DNA of 64,000 bases, from assembly GCF_021029445.1 (NCBI RefSeq), contig NZ_CP072610.1, forward strand, positions 3,658,001-3,722,000, given 5' to 3'. Shown in pieces: positions 23,788 through 32,886 of the stretch (position 1 is its first letter; the number at the start of each line of letters is the position of its first letter). This DNA comes from Pseudomonas wenzhouensis (GTDB lineage Bacteria; Pseudomonadota; Gammaproteobacteria; Pseudomonadales; Pseudomonadaceae). The notes under the pieces are model-generated. The model worked only from the letters and a program-made list of their open reading frames with translations, ran no database searches and had not been told where the DNA came from. The translations under genes and the position numbers were made by a program.

Positions 23788-24372
23788 ATGCTGGAATCCC
23801 TGTTCGTTCCCACCCTGATCGTCGCCCTCGCCGAAATCGGTGACAAAACCCAGTTGCTCGCTCTGCTGCTGGCCGCACGTTTTCGCAAGCCCTGGCCGAT
23901 CATCTGGGGCATCGTCGTCGCCACCCTGGCCAACCATTTCGCTGCCGGCGCCGTGGGTAATTGGGTTGCCGGCTTCTTCTCGCCTGCCACGCTGAGCTGG
24001 ATTCTCGCTGCGAGTTTCGTCGCCGTGGCAGCCTGGACCCTGGTGCCGGACAAACTCGACGACGATGAAGCATCCGGCCTGAAGAAATACGGCCCCTTCC
24101 TCACCACGCTGATCGCCTTCTTCCTCGCCGAGATGGGCGACAAGACCCAGGTCGCGACCGTGATGCTGGCCGCGCAGTACCCGCACTTCATCCTGGTGGT
24201 CATTGGCACCACCCTGGGCATGCTGATCGCCAACGTACCGGTGGTGCTGGCGGGCAATTTCGCCGCCGATCGCCTGCCGCTGACGCTGATCCGCCGCCTG
24301 GCCGCCTGCGCCTTCGCTGCACTGGCAATCTATGCTGGCTACCAGGCGCTGAAACTGAGCGGACTGGCCTGA
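23788..24372 (+). CDS. GDT1/TMEM165 (UPF0016) Mn2+ exporter
   Basis: The 194-residue inner-membrane protein has two repeats, each with the family motif: LAEIGDKTQLLALL (residue ~14) and LAEMGDKTQVATVM (~115), where Glu and Asp bind the cation. It exports Mn2+ or exchanges cations. The ATG at 23788 follows TAGGAAACCTG, which lies inside the end of the riboswitch leader. The upstream frame reads through the riboswitch RNA and is not coding. Confidence 0.9.
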   Translation: MLESLFVPTLIVALAEIGDKTQLLALLLAARFRKPWPIIWGIVVATLANHFAAGAVGNWVAGFFSPATLSWILAASFVAVAAWTLVPDKLDDDEASGLKKYGPFLTTLIAFFLAEMGDKTQVATVMLAAQYPHFILVVIGTTLGMLIANVPVVLAGNFAADRLPLTLIRRLAACAFAALAIYAGYQALKLSGLA

Positions 24373-24478
24373 CCGATTGCCGACGCCGACACTCGGACAC
24401 CTTGGCCAATCCCAGCGTCCTGACTGCTGCTAGAGTATGTGCACGTCACGCAACTTCGGTCAGCAGTCAGGAGGCAGC

Positions 24479-24922
24479 ATGTCATTGGATGATCGCAAGA
24501 GAATGGTGTGCCAGCACATCGACCTCACCTGGAACAGGGGCCACCTGGCGCTGGCAGAACAGCTGCACAGCCGCGACTTCATCTACAAGAGTTCATTCGT
24601 CGGCCATCCGCTGAACAGCGCCGGCTTCGTGCAACTGGTACAGAGCATACGCCTGGCGATGCCGGATCTGCAGATAGTGGTCGAAGACTGCATCGCCGAA
24701 GGCTACAAGGTGGTGACCTGGAGTACGCTGATCGGCACCATCCAGAAACCGGCACTGGGCTACGCCCCGAGCGACAAGGCGCTGAGCATTTCAGCCATGG
24801 CATTCTGGACACTGAACCCCAGCAATGAGATTCAGGAAATCTGCACCATGTTCGACATGGAAAGTTTTCGTGCTCAACTGGGCATGCAGACCCGCCCGCT
24901 TGCCGAAACCGCGCAACCCTGA
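24479..24922 (+). CDS. SnoaL-like / ester cyclase-fold protein
   Basis: The 147-residue protein fits the SnoaL polyketide-cyclase-like branch of the NTF2 fold: an N-terminal helix (LDDRKRMVCQHIDLTWNRGHL), HSRDFIYKS, and the family pattern FVQLVQSIRLAMPDLQIVVEDCIAEGYKVVTW. Members have varied functions, so no reaction can be named. AGGAGG four bases before ATG 24479 fixes the start. A strong terminator hairpin follows. Confidence 0.75.
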   Translation: MSLDDRKRMVCQHIDLTWNRGHLALAEQLHSRDFIYKSSFVGHPLNSAGFVQLVQSIRLAMPDLQIVVEDCIAEGYKVVTWSTLIGTIQKPALGYAPSDKALSISAMAFWTLNPSNEIQEICTMFDMESFRAQLGMQTRPLAETAQP

Positions 24923-24932
24923 AACGCCAACA

Positions 24933-24958
24933 GCGCGGCGTGCAGTCTCACGCCGCGC
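24933..24958 (+). terminator. Terminator between SnoaL-like and M48 genes
   Basis: GCGCGGCGTG pairs with CACGCCGCGC around CAGTCT, followed by CGTTTTC; it lies between convergent genes. Confidence 0.75.
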
Positions 24959-24974
24959 CGTTTTCATAGCGAAC

Positions 24975-25796
24975 TCAGCGCCCGGCCCTGGCCTGCTCGT
25001 AGAGTGGCATCACCTTGGGTATGGCTGCCTGTAGCGAGGCGATCCGACTGCTGGACGATGGGTGAGTGCTCATGAACTCGGGCGGTGCACCACCACCGGC
25101 AGCCTCCATCTTCTGCCACAGGCTGATGGCTGCATTGGGGTCATAGCCTGCACGCGCTGCCAGCTCCAGACCAATCAGGTCAGCCTCGTTTTCATTGCCA
25201 CGACTGTTGGGCAAGGTCAGGCTGTACTGCACCACGGTATCGGCCAGAGCCATGCTCGTCTCACCCAACCCCAGCAGGGCGCTGGCCCCCTGCCTGGCGA
25301 CCTGAATACCATACGCCTTGGACATCGCTTCACGGCTGTGCTCACGCAGCGCATGCGCCATCTCGTGGCCCATGATCGCGGCGATCTCGTCATCGGTCAG
25401 CTTCAGCTTCTCGATGATGCCACTGTAGAAAATGATCTTGCCGCCCGGCCCACAGTTGGCATTGAGCTCCGGGCTCTTGATCAGGTTGACCTCCCACTGC
25501 CAGTTGGCGGCATCCGGGCGAAAACGCGGTGCCTGCGGAATCAGCCGCCCGGCAATGGTCTGCAGACGCTTGGCATTGGCACTGGTCTTGTCCAGCACGC
25601 CCTTGCTCGATGCTTCGCTCAACGTCTGCTGATAGGACTGTGCGTACATCTGGTTGACTTCATCAGCTGACAGCATGCTGAACATGTACTGCTTACGCTC
25701 AACCCCCACCGCACCACCACTGGTGGTATTGACGGCCTGGCATCCCGCCAGCAGCAGGGCAGCCGCCAGGCCACTCAAATAATGAACCTTGCTCAT
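24975..25796 (-). CDS. M48 family zinc metalloprotease lipoprotein (LoiP/YggG-like)
   Basis: The 273-residue protein has a lipobox LLLAGC at about residue 19, so it is lipid anchored. The catalytic zinc motif is AAIMGHEMAHALREHSRE, and the third ligand Glu is in NENEADLIGLELAARAG. The family degrades misfolded envelope proteins. AGGAGATGG before ATG 25796 supports the start. It stands alone and diverges from the chemoreceptor gene. Confidence 0.9.
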   Translation of the reverse strand: MSKVHYLSGLAAALLLAGCQAVNTTSGGAVGVERKQYMFSMLSADEVNQMYAQSYQQTLSEASSKGVLDKTSANAKRLQTIAGRLIPQAPRFRPDAANWQWEVNLIKSPELNANCGPGGKIIFYSGIIEKLKLTDDEIAAIMGHEMAHALREHSREAMSKAYGIQVARQGASALLGLGETSMALADTVVQYSLTLPNSRGNENEADLIGLELAARAGYDPNAAISLWQKMEAAGGGAPPEFMSTHPSSSSRIASLQAAIPKVMPLYEQARAGR

Positions 25797-25988
25797 CGAG
25801 CCATCTCCTTGAATCGGACACTTATGCTAGGCCGCTCCCGCACGACGAGCAACCGCAGCACTTGCACAATGGCCACGCGCCATCTTTGCTCAATGCAACA
25901 GCAGCCAGAACCTTGACCTCTGGCCCTAAGGTTTTGCCTTGTCGTGGCCGACAACCCGTGACTGGCCACATTGCGTCCGGGAGCTCAC

Positions 25989-28139
25989 ATGAAGTTCAAG
26001 TCGATCCAGTTTTCCGTCGCCTTTCTCGCCGGCGCCAGCGTGCTGGCCGTGGTTGTGGCCCTGGTGCTGTACGCCCTGTTCGCCAGCGACCGCACCCAGC
26101 AACTGGTACAGCAGCGTACGCAGGCCCTGCTCGAACAGATCATCGAGCAGCGTCTTTCCTCACTGGCGCTGGCCCAGGTCAGCGAAATCCAGCGGGAACT
26201 GGAACCGCCCCTGCAGATCACCGCTGACCTGGCTCGCGTCAATGCCATGCTCGGTATGACGGATAGCAATGGCAGCCCGCTGCTCAGCATCAGCCGCGAA
26301 GAACTGGCCAACCTGGTACGCGAAACCACGGCGCAGAACCCCAAGCTGCTCGGCAGCTATATCGGCTGGGAACCTGACGCGTTCGATGCCAGCGACGACC
26401 TGTACGCCGGCAGCAAGGAAAACGGCTACGACGGCAGCGGGCGCTTCCTGCCCTGGTGGTACCGCAATGCCGACGGCAGCCTCGGCGTCGATGCCATCGG
26501 CACGATGGAAAGCGAGGAAATACTGCCGACCGGCGTCAGGGCTGGCGAATACTACCTGTGTCCCAAGGAACGCAAACGCCCCTGCGTGATCGATCCGGCC
26601 CCCTACGATGTCGGCGGCAAAATGACCATGCTCGCGTCCTTTACCTCACCAATTCTGGTCAATGGCGAGTTTCGCGGCATCGCCGGCGCCGATCTGGCAG
26701 TGAACTTCATCCAGGACCTATTGCTCAAGGCCAATGCACAGCTCTATGGCGGTGCTGGCGAGATGGCTCTGATTGCCAGCAACGGCCGCCTGGTTGCCTC
26801 GACCGCGGCCCCGGAAAAACTCGGCGAGCCAGCCACCGCCCTGCTCGATAGCAACGAAGTGAACAATCTCGGGAGCTTGCAGCCGGGCCAGGTGCTGTAT
26901 TCCATAGACGCTCAGGATGATCCTGCACACAGCCATATCGAACTGTTCCTCAGCTTCAACATCGGCCAGAGCGATACACGCTGGGTACTGATGCTGCTGC
27001 TGCCACTCGAGGCCGTGATGGCTGAGCTGCATACGCTGCAGGCAGACCTGACTGCACAACGCGACGGCGACACCCTGGGCATGGCACTGGTCGGCCTGCT
27101 CATCGCTGGCCTGGGCCTGCTGGTGATCTGGTTCGTCGGCTACGGCATCGCCCGCCCGCTGCGGCAGATGGTTGACATGCTCGACGACATGGCCAAGGGC
27201 GACGGCGACCTGACCGTACGCCTGCATGTCGACCGCCAGGACGAACTGGGCCAGATTGCAGCCGGCTTCAATGCCTTCCTGAGCAAGCTGCAGGCCATGA
27301 TCGCCTCCGTGGTGACCTCGGTGCAGCAGGTCAGCGACTCCTCGGAACACACGGCCGACATCGCCATCCGCACCAATCAGGGCGTGCAAAAGCAGTTGGC
27401 CGAGATCGAGCTGGTGGCCACGGCCGTGCACCAAATGACCGCCACTGCGCAGGATGTCGCACGCAACGCCACCCATGCTGCCGAAGCCGCCAATCACGCC
27501 GACCGGGCGGCCAGCCAGGGCAAACAGGTGGTACAGGAAACCTCCACCGCCATCGCCGTGCTGGCCAGCGAGATCGGCCGTGCCGTCGGTGTGGTGCAGA
27601 ACCTGGCCAAGGACAGCGAAAACATCAACGCCATCCTCGTCGCCATTCGTGGCATCGCCGAACAGACCAACCTGCTGGCCCTCAATGCGGCCATCGAAGC
27701 CGCCCGCGCCGGCGAACAGGGTCGCGGCTTTGCCGTGGTCGCCGACGAGGTACGCAACCTGGCGCAGAAGACCCAGCAGGCCACCGAAGAAATCCAGAAC
27801 ATGATCCAGCAACTGCAGCAAGGCACACGCGAAGTGGTCAAGGTGATGGAACAGAGCCAGAGCAAGACCGACGATAGCGTGGCGCACGCCAACCAGGCCG
27901 CGCAAACCCTGGAGTCCATCACTCAGGCCGTATCGGTGATCAACGACATGAACACACAGATCGCCAGCGCCGCCGAGGAACAAAGCGCCGTAGCCGAGGA
28001 CATCAACCGCAACGTCACCAATATCGGCCAGGTCGCCAACGAAGTGGCTGGCGGCGCCGATGAAGCCAGCCAGGCCAGCGCCCAATTGACCAAACTGGCC
28101 GAACAGCAGCGCCGGCTGATCAATCAGTTCAAGGTATGA
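25989..28139 (+). CDS. Methyl-accepting chemotaxis protein, dCache type
   Basis: The 716-residue receptor has a first membrane segment (residues ~8-32) and a large periplasmic dCache-like sensor (~35-340, with [10 protein letters not shown] and [14 protein letters not shown]). A second membrane segment (~360-380) and a HAMP domain ([19 protein letters not shown]) follow. The cytoplasmic signalling hairpin carries the tip [20 protein letters not shown]. The protein ends [10 protein letters not shown] without a CheR/CheB docking pentapeptide. GGAG precedes the ATG at 25989. The ligand cannot be told from sequence. Confidence 0.92.
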   Translation: MKFKSIQFSVAFLAGASVLAVVVALVLYALFASDRTQQLVQQRTQALLEQIIEQRLSSLALAQVSEIQRELEPPLQITADLARVNAMLGMTDSNGSPLLSISREELANLVRETTAQNPKLLGSYIGWEPDAFDASDDLYAGSKENGYDGSGRFLPWWYRNADGSLGVDAIGTMESEEILPTGVRAGEYYLCPKERKRPCVIDPAPYDVGGKMTMLASFTSPILVNGEFRGIAGADLAVNFIQDLLLKANAQLYGGAGEMALIASNGRLVASTAAPEKLGEPATALLDSNEVNNLGSLQPGQVLYSIDAQDDPAHSHIELFLSFNIGQSDTRWVLMLLLPLEAVMAELHTLQADLTAQRDGDTLGMALVGLLIAGLGLLVIWFVGYGIARPLRQMVDMLDDMAKGDGDLTVRLHVDRQDELGQIAAGFNAFLSKLQAMIASVVTSVQQVSDSSEHTADIAIRTNQGVQKQLAEIELVATAVHQMTATAQDVARNATHAAEAANHADRAASQGKQVVQETSTAIAVLASEIGRAVGVVQNLAKDSENINAILVAIRGIAEQTNLLALNAAIEAARAGEQGRGFAVVADEVRNLAQKTQQATEEIQNMIQQLQQGTREVVKVMEQSQSKTDDSVAHANQAAQTLESITQAVSVINDMNTQIASAAEEQSAVAEDINRNVTNIGQVANEVAGGADEASQASAQLTKLAEQQRRLINQFKV

Positions 28140-28208
28140 GGCACTGCATCGGGCAGGGGCTGCACCAAGGTATGTCAGGCCAAGCTCCGCCCGCAGTGCT
28201 GCACTGGC

Positions 28209-28826
28209 TCAAGCCGGCGTCAGGCACTCCGGCGCATCCAGCTTCGGGTCGTTGACCAGCGTTGCCAGCGCGCGCTCACGCAGGGCACCCTGCGGCTTGG
28301 CCAGCAGCGCCGCCAGTTGCTCGGGAGGCGTGTCAGGGCTCAACCACAGCGCCTGCTCATGCGCGCCGAGAATCAAGGGCCGGCGCAGCGTAGCAGCCGC
28401 CTGAGTAATCAGCGCCACGCTCAGGTATTCATGCCCGCCCACCGGATACAGCTCCCACAACGCCGCGAAATGCATCAGCGAATCGCCATTGCTCATCCAG
28501 TACGGACGCTTGCGCGCACCACCGCGCCATTCGTAGAAACCATTGGCCGGCAGCAGCGCGCGGCGCAGGCGAAAAGGTTCGCGAAACATCGGCTGCTCGG
28601 CCAGCGTTTCGGCGCGGGCATGGACCGGTGTCCTGGACAGATCCTGGAGCCACGCCGGCGTCAGCCCCCAACGCGCCGCTGCCGCTTGCGGGCCCTGCTC
28701 GCCAGCACGCAGCATCAACACCTGCATACCGGGCGCCAGATTCCAGTGCGGTTTCTGGTCAGCGGGGAAGCCGGGCAGCGCTGCAAAAGCGGGCGACCAG
28801 CGAAACAGGGCATAACGTCCACACAT
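28209..28826 (-). CDS. yedK: HMCES/YedK-type abasic-site crosslinking protein
   Basis: The 205-residue SRAP protein begins MCGRYALF; Cys2 is the residue that forms the covalent crosslink to abasic sites in single-stranded DNA. RALLPANGFYEWRG carries the conserved Asn and Glu, and RAETL the Arg. ILGAHEQALWL is the place of the catalytic His region. It shields abasic sites during replication. It converges with the chemoreceptor gene without an obvious terminator between them. Confidence 0.88.
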   Translation of the reverse strand: MCGRYALFRWSPAFAALPGFPADQKPHWNLAPGMQVLMLRAGEQGPQAAAARWGLTPAWLQDLSRTPVHARAETLAEQPMFREPFRLRRALLPANGFYEWRGGARKRPYWMSNGDSLMHFAALWELYPVGGHEYLSVALITQAAATLRRPLILGAHEQALWLSPDTPPEQLAALLAKPQGALRERALATLVNDPKLDAPECLTPA

Positions 28827-28853
28827 GAAACGACTCGACAGACAGGGGGCGCA

Positions 28854-29114
28854 TCAACAAAGCAATACGCCCTGAAAGAACTCTGGCTCGTCGCCAGGTA
28901 CGGGTTGCGCCGCATTGTACTCAGCGATCAGCATCCGCGCCCGCCCTGCATCGTCATCCGCGACCACCATGCCGAGCAGACCGCAGGCCGGCAGCTCGCC
29001 CATCGCGCCGACCAGGTGCTGGCCGAGCAAGTGCGCCTCGATCCCTTCGCTGGCCAGCATATCCACCAACATCTGACCTTCCAGCAGATTTTCCGGCTCG
29101 TAGATTCGCTGCAT
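28854..29114 (-). CDS. DUF2007-type small protein
   Basis: From ATG 29114 the protein has 86 residues and begins MQRIYEPENLLEGQMLVDML, the DUF2007 (putative signal-transducing) start, followed by LASEGIEAHLLGQHLVGAMGELP. Its function is not known; the fold resembles PII-like regulators. Its start codon overlaps the stop of the upstream Cys-rich protein by one base (TGATG), so the pair is translated together. Confidence 0.8.
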   Translation of the reverse strand: MQRIYEPENLLEGQMLVDMLASEGIEAHLLGQHLVGAMGELPACGLLGMVVADDDAGRARMLIAEYNAAQPVPGDEPEFFQGVLLC

Positions 29115-29296
29115 CAGTCGTTCTCCGCACGCACGTCCAGCTGCCAGTCGACACCATCGGTACGCAGCTCGAACTCGATCGGTCGGCAGCACACCGGGCA
29201 GTCCTCGATATAAGCCTGATCACCGCCGGACAGATCCAGCAACGCCTCGGCTGACTCTCCACAGTAAGGGCAATAATACGACTCGCTTTCCAGCAT
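29114..29296 (-). CDS. CPXCG-motif cysteine-rich small protein
   Basis: This 60-residue protein starts MLESESYYCPYCGESAEALLD and has a second pair in IEDCPVCCRPIEF, so it probably binds one zinc through two CPxC knuckles. AGGAGG before ATG 29296 is strong. The role is unknown; it pairs with the DUF2007 gene in many Pseudomonas. Confidence 0.85.
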   Translation of the reverse strand: MLESESYYCPYCGESAEALLDLSGGDQAYIEDCPVCCRPIEFELRTDGVDWQLDVRAEND

Positions 29297-29396
29297 CGCG
29301 GCCTCCTTGTGACTTGGCGGTATAATCGCCGGTCTACTGCTCACTCTGTTAAGCAGACATCACTTCAACCTTAGCCGTTCCAGAACACAAGAGAGC

Positions 29397-30560
29397 ATGA
29401 TGGGCGCATTCGATGCCATCCGACCCTATGCCGACGCAGAAGTACGCCCCGTGCTGGCGCGCCTGCTCGCCGATCCGGCGTTTCTCGGCACCCTTACCCG
29501 TTTTCGCTTTCCGCGCCTGGCTGGGCCTTTAGGCTGGCTGCTCAAGCCGCTGATCGCCGCGCGCCTGCGCAGCGAGTTCGCCAGCGTCGACTCGGTGGCC
29601 AAGCTGCAGGAGAAGATCGAACCCTATATCGATCGCACCATCGAACATGCCAGCGACGGCATCAGCTACTCCGGCCTGGAACACCTGCAAACCGGTAAGC
29701 CGTACCTGTACCTGGCCAACCACCGCGATATCGTCATGGACCCGGCCTTCGTCAACTACGCCGTCTACCATGCCGGCCTGCAGACGCCGCGTATCGCCAT
29801 CGGCGACAACCTGCTGCAGCGCCCCTTCGTCAGCGACCTGATGCGCCTGAACAAGAGTTTCATCGTGCACCGCTCGATCAGCGGCCGACGCGAAAAGCTG
29901 GCGGCCTATCAGCTGCTGTCGGCGTATATCAATCACTCGATCCGTGAAGACGGCGAGTCGATCTGGATCGCCCAGGCCGAAGGCCGCGCCAAGGATGGTG
30001 ATGATCGCACCGACTCGGCCATCCTCAAGATGTTCCACATGAGTCGCAAGGACGAGCCTTTCGCCGAGGTCATCGACTCGCTGAATCTGATCCCGGTATC
30101 GATCAGCTACGAGTACGACCCCTGCGACCTGGCCAAGGCCCGCGAGCTGAGCGTACGCGCCGCCACTGGCTGCTACACCAAGGCGCCGGGCGAAGACGAC
30201 GCCAGTATCGCTCTGGGTATCACCGGCTACAAAGGCCGTGTGCACCTGCACTTCGGCCCACCGGTAGCAGGCCTGGAGGACACCAAGCAGCTGGCCCAGG
30301 AGATGGACCGCCGCATTCTCGGCCAGTATCGCCTGTTCCCCGTGCACTACCTGGCCTACGCCATGTGGGAAGGCCGCGAGGCCGAGCTGAATGTGCCAGC
30401 GGCAAGCGAGTTGTTCCCGGCCGCAGAACTGGCCAAGGCCGAAGCCGAGTGGCAGAAGCGCCTGGCCGCCTGCAGCGCCGAAGAAAAGCCCTTCCTGATC
30501 CTGCAATACGCCAATCCGGTGCGTAACCAGTATCGGATCAAGGCGGATCTGCCCCTGTAA
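29397..30560 (+). CDS. PlsC-like glycerol/phospholipid acyltransferase
   Basis: The 387-residue protein contains YLANHRDIVMDPAFVNY, the acyltransferase block I (NHxD-type), and IWIAQAEGRAKDGDD, matching block III (EGxR). It most likely transfers acyl groups in membrane lipid metabolism. The His and the final Asp of block I are separated by five residues rather than the usual four. Start ATG 29397 or 29400; GAGAG lies before them. It forms a single-gene unit closed by a terminator. Confidence 0.75.
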   Translation: MMGAFDAIRPYADAEVRPVLARLLADPAFLGTLTRFRFPRLAGPLGWLLKPLIAARLRSEFASVDSVAKLQEKIEPYIDRTIEHASDGISYSGLEHLQTGKPYLYLANHRDIVMDPAFVNYAVYHAGLQTPRIAIGDNLLQRPFVSDLMRLNKSFIVHRSISGRREKLAAYQLLSAYINHSIREDGESIWIAQAEGRAKDGDDRTDSAILKMFHMSRKDEPFAEVIDSLNLIPVSISYEYDPCDLAKARELSVRAATGCYTKAPGEDDASIALGITGYKGRVHLHFGPPVAGLEDTKQLAQEMDRRILGQYRLFPVHYLAYAMWEGREAELNVPAASELFPAAELAKAEAEWQKRLAACSAEEKPFLILQYANPVRNQYRIKADLPL

Positions 30561-30580
30561 GGCAGCTATAGCCACAAACG

Positions 30581-30608
30581 AAAACGGCAGCCCGATGGCT
30601 GCCGTTTT
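30581..30608 (+). terminator. Terminator after the acyltransferase gene
   Basis: AAAACGGCAGCC pairs with GGCTGCCGTTTT around CGAT and lies between convergent genes. Confidence 0.85.
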
Positions 30609-30625
30609 CATTTATCGCTCAAGCG

Positions 30626-30901
30626 TCAAAGCCGCGTACTGAACCAGGACAGCACCAAGGCTGCACCCAGGCAAATGCCGCCGAAGCGGTAGAAGAAGCG
30701 ATTGATGCGCAAGGTACGTTCATCCAGCACCTCCGCCTCATCCAGCTCACCCTGAGCCAGAACCCGTGCCATGCCGCGCTGCTCACGCACACGGGTCATC
30801 AGACACAGCCAGGCACCGGCCACAGCGAAGAACAATGCCAGCGAATTGACCGCGCTGGCCGGATGAGCGAGGAACAGTAACCACAACACCTGCAACGACA
30901 T
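30626..30901 (-). CDS. Small inner-membrane protein, unknown
   Basis: From ATG 30901 (GAGGTG six bases before it) the protein has 91 residues: two hydrophobic segments at the start (VLWLLFLAHPASAVNSLALFF) and a third near the end (ICLGAALVLSWF), joined by a charged stretch with LAQGELDEAEVLDERTLRINRFF. I do not recognise a named family. The longer frame adds cysteine-rich residues without a ribosome site. Confidence 0.6.
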   Translation of the reverse strand: MSLQVLWLLFLAHPASAVNSLALFFAVAGAWLCLMTRVREQRGMARVLAQGELDEAEVLDERTLRINRFFYRFGGICLGAALVLSWFSTRL

Positions 30902-31174
30902 GCAACACCTCGAAAACAGCATGGTGCAGCAACCCTGCCACCGCACCAGAATGGGGATTACGGCTGAAACTGGTGCGTTTCAGCCCCCAAAAAGTCGCCG
31001 CGCAGTGTACTGAAATCCTGCTTTTATAAGGTTCGTTTCCGACGAACGCAGCCCGCTATCCCTAAATCGTCTGAAAACTGTCATCTGCCTGGCCTAGGGT
31101 TTGTATCTCCATTAGTGACCAAGCAGTCACGACTGTTATTGGAGCCCAACCCCAACGTCCCCGGAGGACTTGCC

Positions 31175-31381
31175 ATGCTCAATTCTCAACCGCTGGATCG
31201 CGATTATCTGATCGACTCGCTGGATGAAGTGGACGAAGTGGTCGACGAACTCTCCTTCAACGTCCAGGACCAGCACTGGCTGGTGTACTGCGCCCTGGGT
31301 GGCCATGAGCATTACGACCTGCCGGACATCGACAACCGCACCGGCATGAGCCTGCCGGAGTTTTACGCCGAAGCGGCTTGA
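31175..31381 (+). CDS. Small acidic protein, unknown
   Basis: The 68-residue protein starts MLNSQPLDRDYLIDSLDEVD after a clear GGAGG site. It is strongly acidic and ends in MSLPEFYAEAA. No domain is recognised. A good terminator follows, so it is a small independent gene, likely a conserved Pseudomonas protein. Confidence 0.65.
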   Translation: MLNSQPLDRDYLIDSLDEVDEVVDELSFNVQDQHWLVYCALGGHEHYDLPDIDNRTGMSLPEFYAEAA

Positions 31382-31399
31382 AGCGCTGAGACAAACGAA

Positions 31400-31422
31400 A
31401 ACGCCCCGCAATGCGGGGCGTT
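31400..31422. terminator. Bidirectional terminator
   Basis: AACGCCCCGC pairs with GCGGGGCGTT around AAT, between the acidic-protein gene and yajG. Confidence 0.85.
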
Positions 31423-31442
31423 GTTTATGGCAGCGTCATGAA

Positions 31443-32027
31443 TTACTGCAGCAGAACCTGGCCAATGGTCGGATCCTTGAAGGCGCGGGTCAGCGCATCG
31501 CTGAGCACGTCGCTCACCAGCTTGCTGTTGGTCTGCTGATTCGGGGCAGTGCCGAAGCGCTGATTCAGCGAGGCGCCGTAGCGGCCGGTATAGCGGCGGC
31601 TGCCGCCCTGTACGTCAGCACGAATGGAGGCGGAGATGTCTGCCTCGGTGACGTACATGCCCTCTTTCGGCGACTGATACTTCAGCTCCGCCAGGGTAAT
31701 GGTCAGTTGCGGCGCATTGTAGGCGTTCGGCGACGGGGTAAAACCCAGCAGGCGCACGGCTGCTTCGGCCTCGGCCTGCAACCTGGGCAGCACATGCTCG
31801 GCACTGACACTGATCGAGCTGGTTTCCGGATACAGGCCACCGCGCGTACCAAGCACCGGCGAGGCACGGCCATCGACCACGCGCACCACCACCGGCTGGC
31901 CCTGACCCACTGCGGTCAGCGAGCTGGTGAGTTTGGGTTGCGGGGTGAGTTGCTGAGGGCTGAGGGCACAACCGGCCAGCGACAGGCTGGCGGCAGCAAG
32001 CAGGGCGATCAACGCACGGTGCAGCAT
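31443..32027 (-). CDS. yajG: YajG family lipoprotein
   Basis: From ATG 32027 the 194-residue protein has a lipobox (LAAASLSLAGC) and then the YajG pattern QPVVVRVVDGRASPVLGTRGG and YNAPQLTITLAELKY, ending DVLSDALTRAFKDPTIGQVL. It is an outer-membrane or periplasmic lipoprotein of unknown role. GGAG is eight bases before this ATG but too close to the alternative at 32033, so 32027 is preferred. Confidence 0.85.
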   Translation of the reverse strand: MLHRALIALLAAASLSLAGCALSPQQLTPQPKLTSSLTAVGQGQPVVVRVVDGRASPVLGTRGGLYPETSSISVSAEHVLPRLQAEAEAAVRLLGFTPSPNAYNAPQLTITLAELKYQSPKEGMYVTEADISASIRADVQGGSRRYTGRYGASLNQRFGTAPNQQTNSKLVSDVLSDALTRAFKDPTIGQVLLQ

Positions 32028-32191
32028 GCTCATCTCTCCGAGTGAGGTAAAAGTGGCCGGCAGTATACCCAGCGTGGCCTGAGGCCGACAGTAGTGCCGA
32101 ATGAGACCGCTCGGGGGCATTGCGGTTCCTGTCATCAGCCTGTCAACGCACTCTGACATAAAGGCAGGTGCCACCCGCTGGAGCCTTCATC

Positions 32192-32422
32192 ATGCTGTTG
32201 CGCCACCTGTTCAGCCGCACTCGTCCGATGCGCCATTTCGCCCTCATCGATGCACAGGGTCTGTGTCGCGCCCTGCGCCAGATGCAGGAGCCGCCAAGTC
32301 AGGCCGGCTGGGTGGAAGTACGCGAGCCGAACGCTTCCTGGCTAGGCGCCCCTCTGCCCAGTGGCGCACTGATCACACCGGTCGTCACACACGCATCGTC
32401 CAATCGCCCGTTGGCGGCCTGA
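32192..32422 (+). CDS. Small conserved-looking protein, unknown
   Basis: The 76-residue protein starts MLLRHLFSRTRPMRHFALID with GGAG eight bases before the ATG. The rest (LCRALRQMQEPPSQAGWVEVREPNASWLG) looks like a real folded protein but is not in a family I can name. It diverges from yajG. Confidence 0.5.
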   Translation: MLLRHLFSRTRPMRHFALIDAQGLCRALRQMQEPPSQAGWVEVREPNASWLGAPLPSGALITPVVTHASSNRPLAA

Positions 32423-32886
32423 CCGATGGAAGAATAAAAGTCACACAGGGGCGATCAATTTCCCCTCATTCACCGTTATAATCGCGCCCCGATTATAAGG
32501 ACGTCTCCTGATCGGGCCGCACGACCTCGCCGATGCAACGTCATCGCCCCGCCCCAGAGAGTCGCCCACTTCGCGCTGCCATTCCGGCCAGTCGCTTTTT
32601 AGCCCATATGCAGAGCCGATAGCAGCCATGCATTGCATGTTTTGCACGGGCAAAAGCGCGCCGAGGCAGTCGAGCTTTTGAGGTTCACCGCTCCAAAAGA
32701 GCGTGAAAAAAACGGTTTTTACAAACTTCACAAGAGTGTGGCGAACAGATGAACAGTTTTGCGTCCGCAAATCCCAGCCTTGACCCTCACCACCGAACAA
32801 CGTGGCATCACGCCTGATTCTGTCGGTATCGCCCTGAAAGGCCGAATGGCCGTCCATCTGGTGCAGTTTTTCTTGGAGAGAGGTTA
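32423..32886. other. 464-base leader region upstream of mqo
   Basis: No gene is supported here; the minus-strand frame at 32441-32857 has no ribosome site or family features. The main structure is a 9-bp perfect inverted repeat TTATAATCG/CGATTATAA at 32476-32498 that includes a TATAAT-like box. The rest could be a long mqo leader. Confidence 0.5.
32476..32498. promoter_or_regulatory. Inverted repeat overlapping a TATAAT-like box
   Basis: TTATAATCG, CGCCC spacer, CGATTATAA: a perfect dyad of regulator-site size that contains a -10-like hexamer on both strands. It lies 388 bases before mqo and 54 bases after the small gene at 32192. Confidence 0.4.

Noticed and set aside
32441..32857. 138-codon minus-strand frame upstream of mqo
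   Set aside because: No ribosome site, no family motif, and it runs through the dyad and the probable mqo leader.
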